From contig CAYJKW010000005.1 of assembly GCA_964370765.1 (NCBI GenBank), positions 1 through 64,000 on the forward strand: a stretch of DNA of 64,000 nucleotides, read 5' to 3'. Positions 18,447-27,439 of this stretch are shown in pieces (position 1 is the first letter of the stretch; the number at the start of each line of letters is the position of its first letter). The stretch comes from CAYJBH01 sp964370765. Lineage in GTDB: Bacteria; Bacillota; Clostridia; Oscillospirales; Ruminococcaceae. The notes beneath the pieces were generated by a model that saw only the letters and a program-made list of their open reading frames with translations, was not told the DNA's origin and searched no databases. Position numbers and translations under genes: made by a program.

Positions 18447-19025
18447 ATGAGTAAAAAAGGTTTGTTGGTGGTGCTATCCGGACCTTCCGGCAGTGGCAAG
18501 GACAGTCTGGTTGATAACATGTTGCAAAAGGATCCAAGCATTAGGCAATCTGTTTCTGCTACAACACGTGCACCGAGGGAAGGCGAAAAACATGGTGCAG
18601 ATTACTATTATCTGTCGGTCGATGAATTTAAATCTCGTATAGAAAAAGGCGAAATGTTGGAACATACCTTTTATGTCGGCAACTACTATGGTACTCCGAA
18701 AAAGGAGATTGACGATAGGCTGGCTGCAGGTGATGTGGTGTTACTTGTAATAGAGGTACAGGGTGGAATGCAGGTAAAAAAGCTAATGCGAGATGATTCG
18801 TTACTGCTGTTTATTCATGCGCCCTCCTTTGAGGAGCTACGCTCCCGCCTTACTGCAAGGGGGACTGATAGCGATGAGAGTATCGAGGCAAGATTAAATC
18901 GCTCGCTCGAAGAGATGAAATATGCAAAAGAATATGATTATGTGGCAATTAACGACACGATTGATCGTTGCGCTGATGAGTTGTTAACGGTTATTCATAA
19001 AACTGTTAAGGATATAAATGCCTAA
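18447..19025 (+). CDS. gmk: Guanylate kinase
   Basis: A 192-residue kinase converting GMP to GDP with ATP. The P-loop is GPSGSGKDS near residues 11-19; the residue after the invariant Lys is Asp rather than Ser or Gly, a variation tolerated in this enzyme family. The GMP-binding segment SATTRAPREGEKHGADYYY is intact. AAAGG precedes the ATG. In many Firmicutes rpoZ and coaBC follow gmk; here priA follows directly, overlapping gmk by 8 bp. Confidence 0.94.
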   Translation: MSKKGLLVVLSGPSGSGKDSLVDNMLQKDPSIRQSVSATTRAPREGEKHGADYYYLSVDEFKSRIEKGEMLEHTFYVGNYYGTPKKEIDDRLAAGDVVLLVIEVQGGMQVKKLMRDDSLLLFIHAPSFEELRSRLTARGTDSDESIEARLNRSLEEMKYAKEYDYVAINDTIDRCADELLTVIHKTVKDINA

Positions 19026-21075
19026 AAATATTTGCTTAGTGGCTGTCGAGGGGGCTACCCATCGTTTTGATAAACCCTATAGCTACCTAATGTCGGAGCA
19101 TACTGCAAAGGTAGGTTGTTTTTGTATGGTGCCGTTCGGCAGGGGTGATCGCCCAAGACTTGGGATTATACTTGACCTTGAACAGGGGGAGGGTGAAAAA
19201 TTAAAGTCGGTTATGGCGGTAGCCGATTGCGCTCATGCACTAACAAAGCAGCAGATAAAGCTTTGCGAATTTGTTAAGGAGCAGTATCTTTGCGGCTTTT
19301 TTGATGCAGTAAGAGTTGTTATACCTCTTCCATACCTTTATAAGGTGGAGTGTAAAAAAGGAGAGTACAACCTTGTAAGAAGAAAAAAGCGTGATCCAAA
19401 GCCGGTTGTAACAACATCTCCGGAGTTAAAAGAGCAGATAATACTAACCGCAGAGCAACAAGATATTTATGAAAAGATAAGCCCTCTTGCTGATATACCG
19501 GATAAAAAGCCGGCGCTACTATATGGTGTTACGGCAAGCGGTAAAACAGCTATCTTTATAAAACTTATAGAGCAGGTGGTAACCGCAGGAAAAGCCACGT
19601 TACTATTATTACCCGAGATATCGCTTGCCACACAGATGGCGCAGCGTATGATAGAGCTTTTTACCGGTGGAGTTGCATTGATTCATTCAGGGCTTTCAGG
19701 CGGGGAGCGTGCAGGTTACTATACCGGTATTGCCGAAGGGAAATACAAAATTGTTATCGGTACAAGAACAGCTGTATTTGCACCAATGAACAACCTTGGG
19801 CTAATAATTATTGATGAAGAACAGGACAGTAGCTATCGGAGTGACCAAACACCAAGATTTTCTGCAATATCGGTTGCATCTTATATTGCCAAGGAAAATA
19901 AAGCACTACTACTGTTAGCCTCGGCAACACCGTCAATTTCAAGCTACTACTATGCGCAAAATGGGATATTTCATCTATTCGAACTTCATTCAAGATATAA
20001 CAATCTTCCGTTACCAAAAGCAGAACTCTACGATCTAAACAGCTTGCGGGAGGCGGGAAATGTATCCTCGATAAGCTGCTACCTTGCCAACGAAATAGAA
20101 AAAAACATAAAAAATGGCAAACAATCCATACTATTATTAAACCGAAGAGGCTATCGGACTGTAGGTATATGCAACGATTGCAGGGAGGCGAAAACCTGTG
20201 GAAGTTGCTCGGTACCCATGGTGTTGCATCGGAGTAAGGGTCGGCTGCTATGCCACTATTGCGGAGCGACAGAGACTGCAGAGCATGCAAAGTGCAGCCA
20301 TTGTGGCGGGGATATAAGTTATTCGGGTTTTGGAACGGAACATATCGAGCAGGAACTTGCTATTCGCTTTCCCTCTACTGGCATACTGCGCATGGATACC
20401 GACTCGGTCGCTGCTAAAAATTCTCACAAAGAACTTTTGTCGGAATTTGGTGAACACAAATCCGACATTATGGTAGGTACCCAGATGGTTGCAAAGGGGT
20501 TAGACTTTGAAAAGGTTACTCTTGTGGGTGTATTGTCAATAGATAGTATGCTGTATGCCGACTCCTACCGAACGTATGAAAATGTATTTTCACTTGTAAC
20601 ACAGGTGGTTGGAAGAAGTGGCCGGCATACAGGTGAGGGAAAAGCAGTTATCGAAACTCATAATCCCGACAACTGGGTTTTGCAACTTGCTGCGAAGCAG
20701 GATTATAAGACCTTTTACCAAAAAGAGTTGCAACTTAGAGAGCTTGGACTTTATCCGCCATTTTGTAGTCTTGTTATGATTAGTTTTGTATCGACATCGG
20801 AAAGCAAGGCGGTTGCCACAGCACAAAATTTTAAATCAATAATGCAACGATTTCATCGACTACCACAAAACAGGAATATTCCGCTTAGAATTCTCGGTCC
20901 GGCAAGCTATACTATTGCAACGGTTGCAGGAAAAAACAGGGTTAAATTAACGGTCAAATGTCGCAACTCTAAAAACTTTCGTGACTTTTTACGTAGTGTT
21001 CTTTTACAGATAGCCGACGACAGGGCGGATAGCGGAGTATCAATTTATATAGACTTTAATGCATTGGAGGAGTAG
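19018..21075 (+). CDS. priA: Primosomal replication-restart helicase PriA
   Basis: A 685-residue 3'-5' helicase that reloads the replisome at stalled forks. After the DNA-binding N-terminal part comes the Walker A motif GVTASGKT (about 178-185). The Walker B/DEAD-box motif reads DEEQ instead of the usual DEEH. The zinc region has four CxxC pairs (CNDC, CGSC, CHYC, CSHC) and the C-terminal helicase motifs GTQMVAKGLDF and QVVGRSGRH follow. It is somewhat short for PriA but no domain appears missing. It overlaps gmk by 8 bp and is followed six bases later by def. Confidence 0.94.
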   Translation: MPKNICLVAVEGATHRFDKPYSYLMSEHTAKVGCFCMVPFGRGDRPRLGIILDLEQGEGEKLKSVMAVADCAHALTKQQIKLCEFVKEQYLCGFFDAVRVVIPLPYLYKVECKKGEYNLVRRKKRDPKPVVTTSPELKEQIILTAEQQDIYEKISPLADIPDKKPALLYGVTASGKTAIFIKLIEQVVTAGKATLLLLPEISLATQMAQRMIELFTGGVALIHSGLSGGERAGYYTGIAEGKYKIVIGTRTAVFAPMNNLGLIIIDEEQDSSYRSDQTPRFSAISVASYIAKENKALLLLASATPSISSYYYAQNGIFHLFELHSRYNNLPLPKAELYDLNSLREAGNVSSISCYLANEIEKNIKNGKQSILLLNRRGYRTVGICNDCREAKTCGSCSVPMVLHRSKGRLLCHYCGATETAEHAKCSHCGGDISYSGFGTEHIEQELAIRFPSTGILRMDTDSVAAKNSHKELLSEFGEHKSDIMVGTQMVAKGLDFEKVTLVGVLSIDSMLYADSYRTYENVFSLVTQVVGRSGRHTGEGKAVIETHNPDNWVLQLAAKQDYKTFYQKELQLRELGLYPPFCSLVMISFVSTSESKAVATAQNFKSIMQRFHRLPQNRNIPLRILGPASYTIATVAGKNRVKLTVKCRNSKNFRDFLRSVLLQIADDRADSGVSIYIDFNALEE

Positions 21076-21080
21076 ACAGC

Positions 21081-21605
21081 ATGGCACTTAGAAACATTTT
21101 GCAGGATGGTGATGTAACATTAAAAAAGAAAGCAAGGCCAATAACCGAGTATAATAATAGGTTACACACCTTATTGGACGACCTGACCGACACTGTAATT
21201 GATGCCGGCGGGTTAGGGCTTGCGGCACCGCAAATTGGTGTATTGCGTAGGGTGTGTGTTGTAATTGACGAATATCTTGTTGACGAAACCGATGAGGTGG
21301 AGTTTGAAGTAATTGAGATGGTAAACCCTAGGATTCTAAGCAGTAAAGGTGAGGTAACAAGGTATGAGGGTTGCCTGTCTTTTCCGGGACTTCATGGTAG
21401 CATAACAAGGCCACAGATGGTTGTGGTAGAGGCTGAAGATCGACTTGGCAATACCTTCACACTGGAAGCACAGGACATGCTTGCAAGGGCATGCTGCCAT
21501 GAGATTAACCACCTTGATGGCATCACCATAGCCGAGAATGCGGATAGCCTTTATACAGAGGATCAGTTAGAGCAGATGGTAGGAAATGATGAGGCTAAAG
21601 AGTGA
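21081..21605 (+). CDS. def: Peptide deformylase
   Basis: A 174-residue metalloenzyme removing the formyl group from new proteins. All three motifs are present: GLAAPQIGV (46-54), EGCLSFPG with metal ligand Cys98, and HEINH (140-144) with two His ligands and the catalytic Glu141. Next to fmt, it forms the usual formylation/deformylation pair; its stop overlaps the fmt start by four bases (GTGA). Confidence 0.96.
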   Translation: MALRNILQDGDVTLKKKARPITEYNNRLHTLLDDLTDTVIDAGGLGLAAPQIGVLRRVCVVIDEYLVDETDEVEFEVIEMVNPRILSSKGEVTRYEGCLSFPGLHGSITRPQMVVVEAEDRLGNTFTLEAQDMLARACCHEINHLDGITIAENADSLYTEDQLEQMVGNDEAKE

Positions 21606-22525
21606 AGATAGTTTTTATGGGCACACCACCCCTTGCCGCTGAATCAGTTGGTGCTGTAGTTGCAGCAGGGCATGATGTTGTTGCATGCTATACCAAAGAA
21701 CGCCGACCGGTTGGCAGAAAACAGATAGTTACTGCAACACCTGTTGCAAACAAGGCTGAAGAGCTTGGGATAGAGTGTGTAGAGCCTCGAAACATGAGGG
21801 ATGGAACCGAGCTTGCAAGGTTAAAGGAATATGCGCCTGACATTATTGTAGTAGTTGCATATGGAAAGATACTGCCAAAAGAGATAATCGAGTTGCCTCG
21901 ATACGGTACGATAAATCTACATGTTTCACTACTTCCCAAATATCGCGGTGCGGCACCGATACAGCGAGCATTAATGAATGGGGATAGCAAAAGCGGTGTT
22001 ACCATAATGCAGATAGATGAAGGGCTTGATACAGGGGACATAATATCGACTGCAAGCTTTGATATAGCATTAACCGACAATGCCGGTGACATATTCAAAA
22101 AGATGGAACAGGTTGGAATACCGTTGCTTTTAAAAACAATAGAGGATATAGAAAAAGGAACAGCGGTTTATACAGTACAAAATGACGAGGAAGCAACACT
22201 TGCACCCCCCATAGTAAAAACAGAACTCGCCTGCGACTTGGCCATGGATGCAGAGAAAATCCACAATATTGCAAGAGGGGTTTATCCATTTATGATGGCA
22301 CCGATTAAATTGTGTGACACGATTTGCGGAATCTGTGAGAGTGAACCATCGCCACAAGGCGGTAAAACAGGTGAGGTGCTTAGCCTTAAACCATTAATAG
22401 TAGCCTGTGGTAAAGGTTCGTTAATACTTAAAGCAATACAGCCACAGGGAAAAAAAATGATGGAGGGCACAGCTTTTGCAGCGGGTAAAAGATTAAAGAT
22501 AGGGGATAACATTTTTACGGCATAA
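21602..22525 (+). CDS. fmt: Methionyl-tRNA formyltransferase
   Basis: A 307-residue enzyme that formylates initiator Met-tRNA using 10-formyl-tetrahydrofolate. The catalytic N-terminal domain contains HVSLLPKYRGAAPIQRA with the Asn-His-Asp-type site (INLHVS and the later DTGDI segment), and the C-terminal OB-like domain follows. The start is GTG, overlapping the def stop as GTGA, which indicates translational coupling. It is the last gene before a bidirectional terminator. Confidence 0.95.
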   Translation: MKIVFMGTPPLAAESVGAVVAAGHDVVACYTKERRPVGRKQIVTATPVANKAEELGIECVEPRNMRDGTELARLKEYAPDIIVVVAYGKILPKEIIELPRYGTINLHVSLLPKYRGAAPIQRALMNGDSKSGVTIMQIDEGLDTGDIISTASFDIALTDNAGDIFKKMEQVGIPLLLKTIEDIEKGTAVYTVQNDEEATLAPPIVKTELACDLAMDAEKIHNIARGVYPFMMAPIKLCDTICGICESEPSPQGGKTGEVLSLKPLIVACGKGSLILKAIQPQGKKMMEGTAFAAGKRLKIGDNIFTA

Positions 22526-22529
22526 AAAA

Positions 22530-22558
22530 AAGGGTACAGCCATACAGGCTGTACCCTT
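22530..22558. terminator. Bidirectional terminator between fmt and pfkA
   Basis: A perfect 12-bp stem (22530-22541 with 22547-22558) and a 5-nt loop. The run of eight As at 22525-22532 becomes a U tract for pfkA transcripts coming from the right; the plus-strand side has a weaker TTTAATATTA. The two genes converge on it. Confidence 0.85.
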
Positions 22559-22573
22559 TAATATTATATAAAC

Positions 22574-23548
22574 TTATTGGCTTGCTGTCTGTGCAATCTC
22601 TATTAGTTGCTGCTCAATGGGTTGTTTCATCTTTAGTGCTTCTTCGATATCATAATCAACGATATCACTACCTTTAAGTGCAATAATACGGTTGATACGG
22701 CCCTCTTCGAGAGCTTTTATTGCATGGAATCCCATTCTTGTTGACATAGTCCTGTCCATAAGGCTGGGTGAGCCCCCACGTTGTACATGACCTAAAACAG
22801 TTGCACGACTATCAATTCCGGAAAGTTGCTGTATCTTTTCGGCGAGATAAAATGCCTTACCAGCACCCTCGGCTACAACAATAATATAGTGCTTCTTACC
22901 GGTTCCTTTAGCAAAAAGCATACGGTTTACGACATCCTTTTGCAGGTTGTACTTTACCTCAGGAATAAGAGCACACAACGCACCGGTAGCTATACCTACA
23001 TTAAGTGCAAGATGCCCACAGTTACGCCCCATAACCTCAACAACGCTGCAACGATCATGACTTTGTGTAGTGTCGCGAAGTTTATCAATGGATTCTATAG
23101 CAGTATTCATTGCGGTATCATAGCCAATTGTGTATTCACTACATCCAATATCATTGTCAATTGTTGCAGGAATTCCTATACAGGGAATACCCTGCCTATA
23201 CAAATCAAGTGCACCTCTAAATGAGCCGTCACCGCCAATAATAACCATGGCATCTATACCATGTTTTCTGCAGTTTGCTGCTGCAAGTTGCTGTCCAGCA
23301 AGTTTAATAAACTCAAGACAGCGTGCTGTATGCAATACGGTACCACCACGGTGAATAATCTCCGAAACACTACGAACATTCATCTCGTAGATTTCTTCTT
23401 GTAAAAGGCCGTTATAACCATGCTTAACGCCCATTACCTGTATGCCTTTAGATAATGCAGTTCTGACAACTGCACGTACCGCAGCATTCATTCCGGGTGC
23501 ATCACCACCACTTGTAAGTACACCTATTTTACCTATCTTGTCGGACAT
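22574..23548 (-). CDS. pfkA: 6-phosphofructokinase, ATP-type
   Basis: A 324-residue glycolytic enzyme that phosphorylates fructose 6-phosphate. Key features are LTSGGDAPGMN (11-21), GGDGS at 105-109 with Gly108, the residue that marks ATP over pyrophosphate use, and PATIDND with catalytic Asp131. Length and the GRNCGHLA segment fit bacterial allosteric PfkA. GAGGGG lies upstream of the ATG. It is a single-gene unit with its own promoter at 23606-23634, sharing the intergenic region with the nucleotidyltransferase gene. Confidence 0.95.
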   Translation of the reverse strand: MSDKIGKIGVLTSGGDAPGMNAAVRAVVRTALSKGIQVMGVKHGYNGLLQEEIYEMNVRSVSEIIHRGGTVLHTARCLEFIKLAGQQLAAANCRKHGIDAMVIIGGDGSFRGALDLYRQGIPCIGIPATIDNDIGCSEYTIGYDTAMNTAIESIDKLRDTTQSHDRCSVVEVMGRNCGHLALNVGIATGALCALIPEVKYNLQKDVVNRMLFAKGTGKKHYIIVVAEGAGKAFYLAEKIQQLSGIDSRATVLGHVQRGGSPSLMDRTMSTRMGFHAIKALEEGRINRIIALKGSDIVDYDIEEALKMKQPIEQQLIEIAQTASQ

Positions 23549-23605
23549 AAAAACCCCTCATTGTTATGTTTATATATATACCGTAAGAAATATTAGCTTG
23601 CATTA

Positions 23606-23634
23606 ATTATAACATAAATACATTTGATTTTCAA
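23606..23634 (-). promoter_or_regulatory. pfkA promoter
   Basis: On the minus strand: TTGAAA (23634-23629), 17-bp spacer, TATAAT (23611-23606). The -35 shares base 23629 with the -35 of the opposite promoter at 23624-23652, so the two face away from each other back to back. Confidence 0.8.
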
Positions 23635-23652
23635 TAAGTTTTATGTTATAAT
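23624..23652 (+). promoter_or_regulatory. Promoter of the sugar nucleotidyltransferase gene
   Basis: TTGATT (23624-23629), 17-bp spacer, TATAAT (23647-23652). Leader of about 65-70 nt. It abuts the pfkA promoter as described there. Confidence 0.8.
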
Positions 23653-23726
23653 TTTACCAACATGAGTAGGTAGGGTTTACAGATCGAATTACTCATAAAT
23701 ATTATATATAATCGGAGGTGCAATAG

Positions 23727-24635
23727 ATGACATTAGTGATTTTGGCAGCAGGTCTCGGTTCGCGATATGGTGGGTTAAAACAGTTAGACCCAGTAGGACC
23801 TTGTGGTGAGTTTATTATTGATTATTCAGTATTTGATGCAGTTAAATCAGGATTTGATGAGGTATGCTTTATAATCCGTAAAGAGCACCATGAAGATTTT
23901 AAATCAACGATTGGTGACAGAATAGCAAAAACAGTTAAGGTTAGCTATGCTTTTCAAGCGATGGACGATCTGCCTGATGGATTCTGTGTACCGGAGGGTA
24001 GAACAAAACCTTGGGGTACTGCACATGCGCTATTATGTGCAAAGGATGTTGTTAAAGGTGACTTTGCAGTTTTAAATGCTGATGACTTTTATGGTAGAGA
24101 GGCATTTGCTGCAATATTTGACTATATGAAAGATCGTAAAAGGGGTGATGCCGTAACACACTACTGTATGGCTGGTTACCTACTTAAAAATACGATTACA
24201 GACAATGGTCATGTATCCAGAGGTGTTTGTGTAGTTAATGAAGATTCAACCCTTAACTCTATTGTAGAGCGAACAAAAATAGAAAAGCGCCCAGATGGCA
24301 ACATTGCATACATTGAAAATGACGTATGGCACCCACTGCCTGAGGATACTGCCGTATCAATGAATATATTCGGATTCTCGGACGATATCTTTGCAAAGTT
24401 AGAGGAAGGCTTTGTTGACTTTTTAAAGGATGATTCCAACGATAAACTAAAGGGAGAATTCTTTTTACCACTTGCAATCGAATACATGAAAGCAAAAAAC
24501 TTTGCCGATGTAACCGTTCTAAACTGTAATGCAAAATGGTACGGTGTAACATACCGTGAAGACCGTGAGGCAATGGTTGCCTTCCTAAAGGCATCAACCG
24601 AAAATGGAATGTACAAAAAAGGATTATGGGAATAA
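23727..24635 (+). CDS. Sugar-phosphate nucleotidyltransferase family protein
   Basis: A 302-residue NTP-transferase with the nucleotide-binding signature LAAGLGSRYGGLKQ (residues 6-19), an NADDFYG metal-binding segment near residues 113-119 and a KPWGTAHALL substrate segment. The fold activates sugar 1-phosphates to NDP-sugars, but the specificity (UTP-glucose, dTTP or other) cannot be read from these motifs. The conserved N-terminus starts at the chosen ATG with GGAGGTG upstream. It is monocistronic, between its own promoter and a strong terminator. Its divergent partner is pfkA, so a role at the branch between glycolysis and polysaccharide precursors is a reasonable inference. Confidence 0.78.
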   Translation: MTLVILAAGLGSRYGGLKQLDPVGPCGEFIIDYSVFDAVKSGFDEVCFIIRKEHHEDFKSTIGDRIAKTVKVSYAFQAMDDLPDGFCVPEGRTKPWGTAHALLCAKDVVKGDFAVLNADDFYGREAFAAIFDYMKDRKRGDAVTHYCMAGYLLKNTITDNGHVSRGVCVVNEDSTLNSIVERTKIEKRPDGNIAYIENDVWHPLPEDTAVSMNIFGFSDDIFAKLEEGFVDFLKDDSNDKLKGEFFLPLAIEYMKAKNFADVTVLNCNAKWYGVTYREDREAMVAFLKASTENGMYKKGLWE

Positions 24636-24685
24636 CCATTGCAATAATAATTGATACGTCCCATAATTATTGATGACAGATACTT

Positions 24686-24723
24686 AAAGGCCCCATACAG
24701 TGCGAATACTGTATGGGGCCTTT
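24686..24723. terminator. Strong bidirectional terminator
   Basis: A perfect 16-bp stem (24686-24701 with 24708-24723) around a 6-nt loop, lying between convergent genes that end at 24635 and 24727. The downstream T-rich tract is short on both sides, but the GC-rich core (GGCCCC) makes a very stable hairpin. Confidence 0.88.
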
Positions 24724-24726
24724 ACT

Positions 24727-25815
24727 TTAGTTGGTTGCTACGCCACCGAACATTTCTGGAAATAAAATTTCTATTGTCAAGCTATCGTACTGTGGTGTGT
24801 ATGCTACATCATAGGTGTCAGATTTTTCTATAATTAGTTCCTGTACCTGATTATTTATAAGCTGTGTCTCTACTGTAGTGTAGTTAGTAGCAATAATTTC
24901 GTCACTCATCTCCTGTTTGCTTAGGATATGATAACCAAAATCTGTCTGTACTGGGTCACTTATGTCACCGGCTTCCATAGAAAATGCAGCCTCTTCAAAC
25001 TCGGTAACCATTACTCCATATGTGAAAAAGTAGCCATCTGGATTACTTGCCATACCTGGGTCGGTATTATATTTCTCTACAAGTGCATCAAAGTCTTCAC
25101 CACTCTTTGCTTTTTCTGCAACATCATCTGCAAGCGCCTTTAAATCTGCATATGGTTCGCCATTCTCGTCAACTGCACCTTCTAATGATGTTTCGTCAAC
25201 AAGTACATGTTTAACAAGGCTATAGTTTTCGTTTATAAATTCATTAACTTCATCTTCAGTAGGGGCATACTCTGATTCTGGAGCGGTTGTTTGTAGATAG
25301 ATAAGGTTGCTTAGCTTGCTCATATATAGCTGGTTGTTATAATACTCAGCAGATACGCCACTTGCTTCGACAGCCTGTAAAAATGCTTCTTCGCCGCCAT
25401 TTTGCTCAATAAAAGTTGCTAGGTCGGCTTTTAGAGTAGCCTCATCCTCTTCGGTAAGAGTGATGTTAAAATCTGTTACGATATCTCTTACTGCAAGTTC
25501 GCTTAAAATTAAATCAACAGTATATTGCTTTGCAATTTCGTACAACTCTTTGCCTTCTTCGGTACTGCTATCAAAGATAGTAAAATCACCGCCGGAAAGT
25601 GTAGAAAGGGTAACCATCATTGTATCAGAGAAGTAGTCTAATGTAATGCCTTTATCCCCTACCTTTAATACATATGTGTTGTCGTTAAGAGTGGCATCTG
25701 TAACCTTACCCTCTGATGCATCAAACCCATATGGATCCAGCATGGAGGAACTCTCGGAACATCCGGTAAACAACACCAATAATAGTGCAAGCAGTATTGC
25801 TGTAAATTTTTTCAT
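24727..25815 (-). CDS. PrsA-like foldase lipoprotein (parvulin-type peptidylprolyl isomerase)
   Basis: A 362-residue lipoprotein. The signal peptide (residues 1-18) ends in the lipobox LFTGC, so Cys19 should be lipidated and the protein held on the outer face of the membrane. A SurA/PrsA-type N-terminal helical region is followed by a parvulin domain, about 190-305, including LVKHVLVDE, FDALVEKYNTDPG and a DPVQTDFGYHILS end. Such proteins help fold secreted proteins, but the client is unknown. It follows the TSCPD gene by 30 bp and probably shares its promoter. Confidence 0.88.
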   Translation of the reverse strand: MKKFTAILLALLLVLFTGCSESSSMLDPYGFDASEGKVTDATLNDNTYVLKVGDKGITLDYFSDTMMVTLSTLSGGDFTIFDSSTEEGKELYEIAKQYTVDLILSELAVRDIVTDFNITLTEEDEATLKADLATFIEQNGGEEAFLQAVEASGVSAEYYNNQLYMSKLSNLIYLQTTAPESEYAPTEDEVNEFINENYSLVKHVLVDETSLEGAVDENGEPYADLKALADDVAEKAKSGEDFDALVEKYNTDPGMASNPDGYFFTYGVMVTEFEEAAFSMEAGDISDPVQTDFGYHILSKQEMSDEIIATNYTTVETQLINNQVQELIIEKSDTYDVAYTPQYDSLTIEILFPEMFGGVATN

Positions 25816-25845
25816 TTCATCTCTCTTTCAAATAGTGTTAATGAT

Positions 25846-26085
25846 TTATAGATGTCTGGCAAGTGCTGTAGATAGCTGGTCTGCACAGGAGGTGCCTTTA
25901 CCATTACAATCAATTCCGGAAAGCATTTTAACAATTTTATCTATAGATTGTCCTTCTACTAACCTACATACAGCTTGGTTGTTGCCATCACATCCGCGCT
26001 CAATTTTCAGATCAGTTATGCACCCGTCTACTATGTTATAGGTCATAAGTTTTGAGCAGATTCCTTTAGGGGTATAAGTTTCCAT
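25846..26085 (-). CDS. TSCPD domain protein (TIGR03905-type)
   Basis: A 79-residue protein ending in the GKGTSCADQL signature that names the TSCPD domain. The same domain is found at the end of some vitamin B12-dependent ribonucleotide reductases; the stand-alone form has no established function. Four cysteines are present. AAGGAAA lies upstream of the ATG, and a strong extended -10 promoter precedes it. It heads a two-gene unit with the PrsA-like gene. Confidence 0.8.
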   Translation of the reverse strand: METYTPKGICSKLMTYNIVDGCITDLKIERGCDGNNQAVCRLVEGQSIDKIVKMLSGIDCNGKGTSCADQLSTALARHL

Positions 26086-26138
26086 TTTTTGTGATTTCCT
26101 TTTTTATCCATTATTTTTATGGGTACACAATAATCAGC

Positions 26139-26167
26139 ATTATATCACAGTGGCTGTACTAATGCAA
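26139..26167 (-). promoter_or_regulatory. Promoter of the TSCPD-PrsA unit
   Basis: Minus strand: TTGCAT (26167-26162), 17-bp spacer, TATAAT (26144-26139) preceded by TG-A, an extended -10. It begins only 13 bp after the stop of the upstream gene at 26180. Confidence 0.78.
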
Positions 26168-26179
26168 GCCTTTTGTTTG

Positions 26180-27427
26180 CTACTGACCCTCTCTTGCAAC
26201 AGCAAGCATAAGCTTAATACGATTCTCCTGATTTACCTTAGTTGCACCGGGGTCATAATCGACCGAAACGATGTTAGAACTAGGGAAGATTGAACGGATC
26301 TTTCGTATCATACCTTTACCTACAATATGATTTGGAAGGCAACCAAAAGGTTGAGCACATACAATATTAGAATATCCCTGTTCGCAAAGCTCTAGCATTT
26401 CGGCTGTCAACAGCCAGCCTTCACCCATCTTGTTACCATGTCCTACTACACCATCCACCAGATGTTTAAGGTGAAAATACTCTCCCGGGGGGGAGAATAT
26501 GGGGAAAGCTTTAACCGAATCATTGATAGCTTTTTCTAGGTCTAAAAAGTACTGCATTACACGTTTTAATATAGAGCGTTTAATAAAGCTACCACCATAA
26601 AGATCAATATCTTCGATACGATTATCAAGCTTAAACAGCATAAATCCCATAAGACCCGGAACCATTACCTCGCACCCTTGTGACAGTAGAAATTTTTCAA
26701 GGGAGTTGTTTGCAATTTCGGCATACTTTACGTATATCTCGCCCACTATACCAACCTTTGTTTTAGGTGTTCGTACAGCCTTTATCTTAGAAAAATGCTC
26801 TGCAATGTCAAGTAGATTCCTTTTGACATCTGTTAATGATAGCCCCTTTTTGTTATGAAATTGTGTTGTTAGATTGTCAATCCAATAATCAACAGCTTTT
26901 TGTGATGCAGCTTCCTCACATTCATATGGTTCTGTCTGATTTTTAAGAAGCATTAAAAGATCGCCATATATTATTCCGGCAAGAGTTTTTCGTAGCATCG
27001 CAAGTGTAAATTTAAAACCAGAGTTTTTTTCCAAGCCAGAAAGATTGAGTGATATTACGGGGACATGTCCAAAACCAGCCTTTTGCAATGCTTTGCGTAG
27101 TAGATGTATGTAGTTGGAGGCGCGGCAACCGCCGCCGGTTTGGGTTATCATCAGTGCCACTCGATTGGTATCATATTTGCCACTTTCAAGTGCATCTATA
27201 AACTGGCCGATAACAAGCAGCGCAGGATAGCAGGTGTCGTTGTGTACATACTTTAAACCACAATCCACCACCGACTTTCCAACGTTTTTTAGTATCTCCA
27301 TGTTATAGCCGTAATCATTAAAGATTTTTTTAATAAAGGAAAAATGAATAGGTAGCATATCCGGAGCAAGTATCTTGTAGCTCCGTTTCATTTCCTTTGT
27401 AAATTCTACTCTACCTGTCGGTTGCAT
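26180..27427 (-). CDS. 2-hydroxyacyl-CoA dehydratase-like protein (C-terminal partner of the activase gene)
   Basis: A 415-residue protein matching the C-terminal part of the very large acyl-CoA dehydratase activase-related proteins of Firmicutes, related to 2-hydroxyacyl-CoA dehydratase subunits. Cys-containing motifs include HNDTCYPALLVIGQFIDAL and TQTGGGCRASNY, likely Fe-S ligands. In many genomes this domain is fused to the protein encoded just upstream; here it is a separate gene with its own AGGAGAGAG ribosome site overlapping the upstream stop codon. The substrate is unknown; no CoA-transferase or fermentation gene is adjacent, so a classical amino-acid fermentation role should not be assumed. 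Confidence 0.8.
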   Translation of the reverse strand: MQPTGRVEFTKEMKRSYKILAPDMLPIHFSFIKKIFNDYGYNMEILKNVGKSVVDCGLKYVHNDTCYPALLVIGQFIDALESGKYDTNRVALMITQTGGGCRASNYIHLLRKALQKAGFGHVPVISLNLSGLEKNSGFKFTLAMLRKTLAGIIYGDLLMLLKNQTEPYECEEAASQKAVDYWIDNLTTQFHNKKGLSLTDVKRNLLDIAEHFSKIKAVRTPKTKVGIVGEIYVKYAEIANNSLEKFLLSQGCEVMVPGLMGFMLFKLDNRIEDIDLYGGSFIKRSILKRVMQYFLDLEKAINDSVKAFPIFSPPGEYFHLKHLVDGVVGHGNKMGEGWLLTAEMLELCEQGYSNIVCAQPFGCLPNHIVGKGMIRKIRSIFPSSNIVSVDYDPGATKVNQENRIKLMLAVAREGQ

Positions 27428-27439
27428 TTGATCTCTCTC

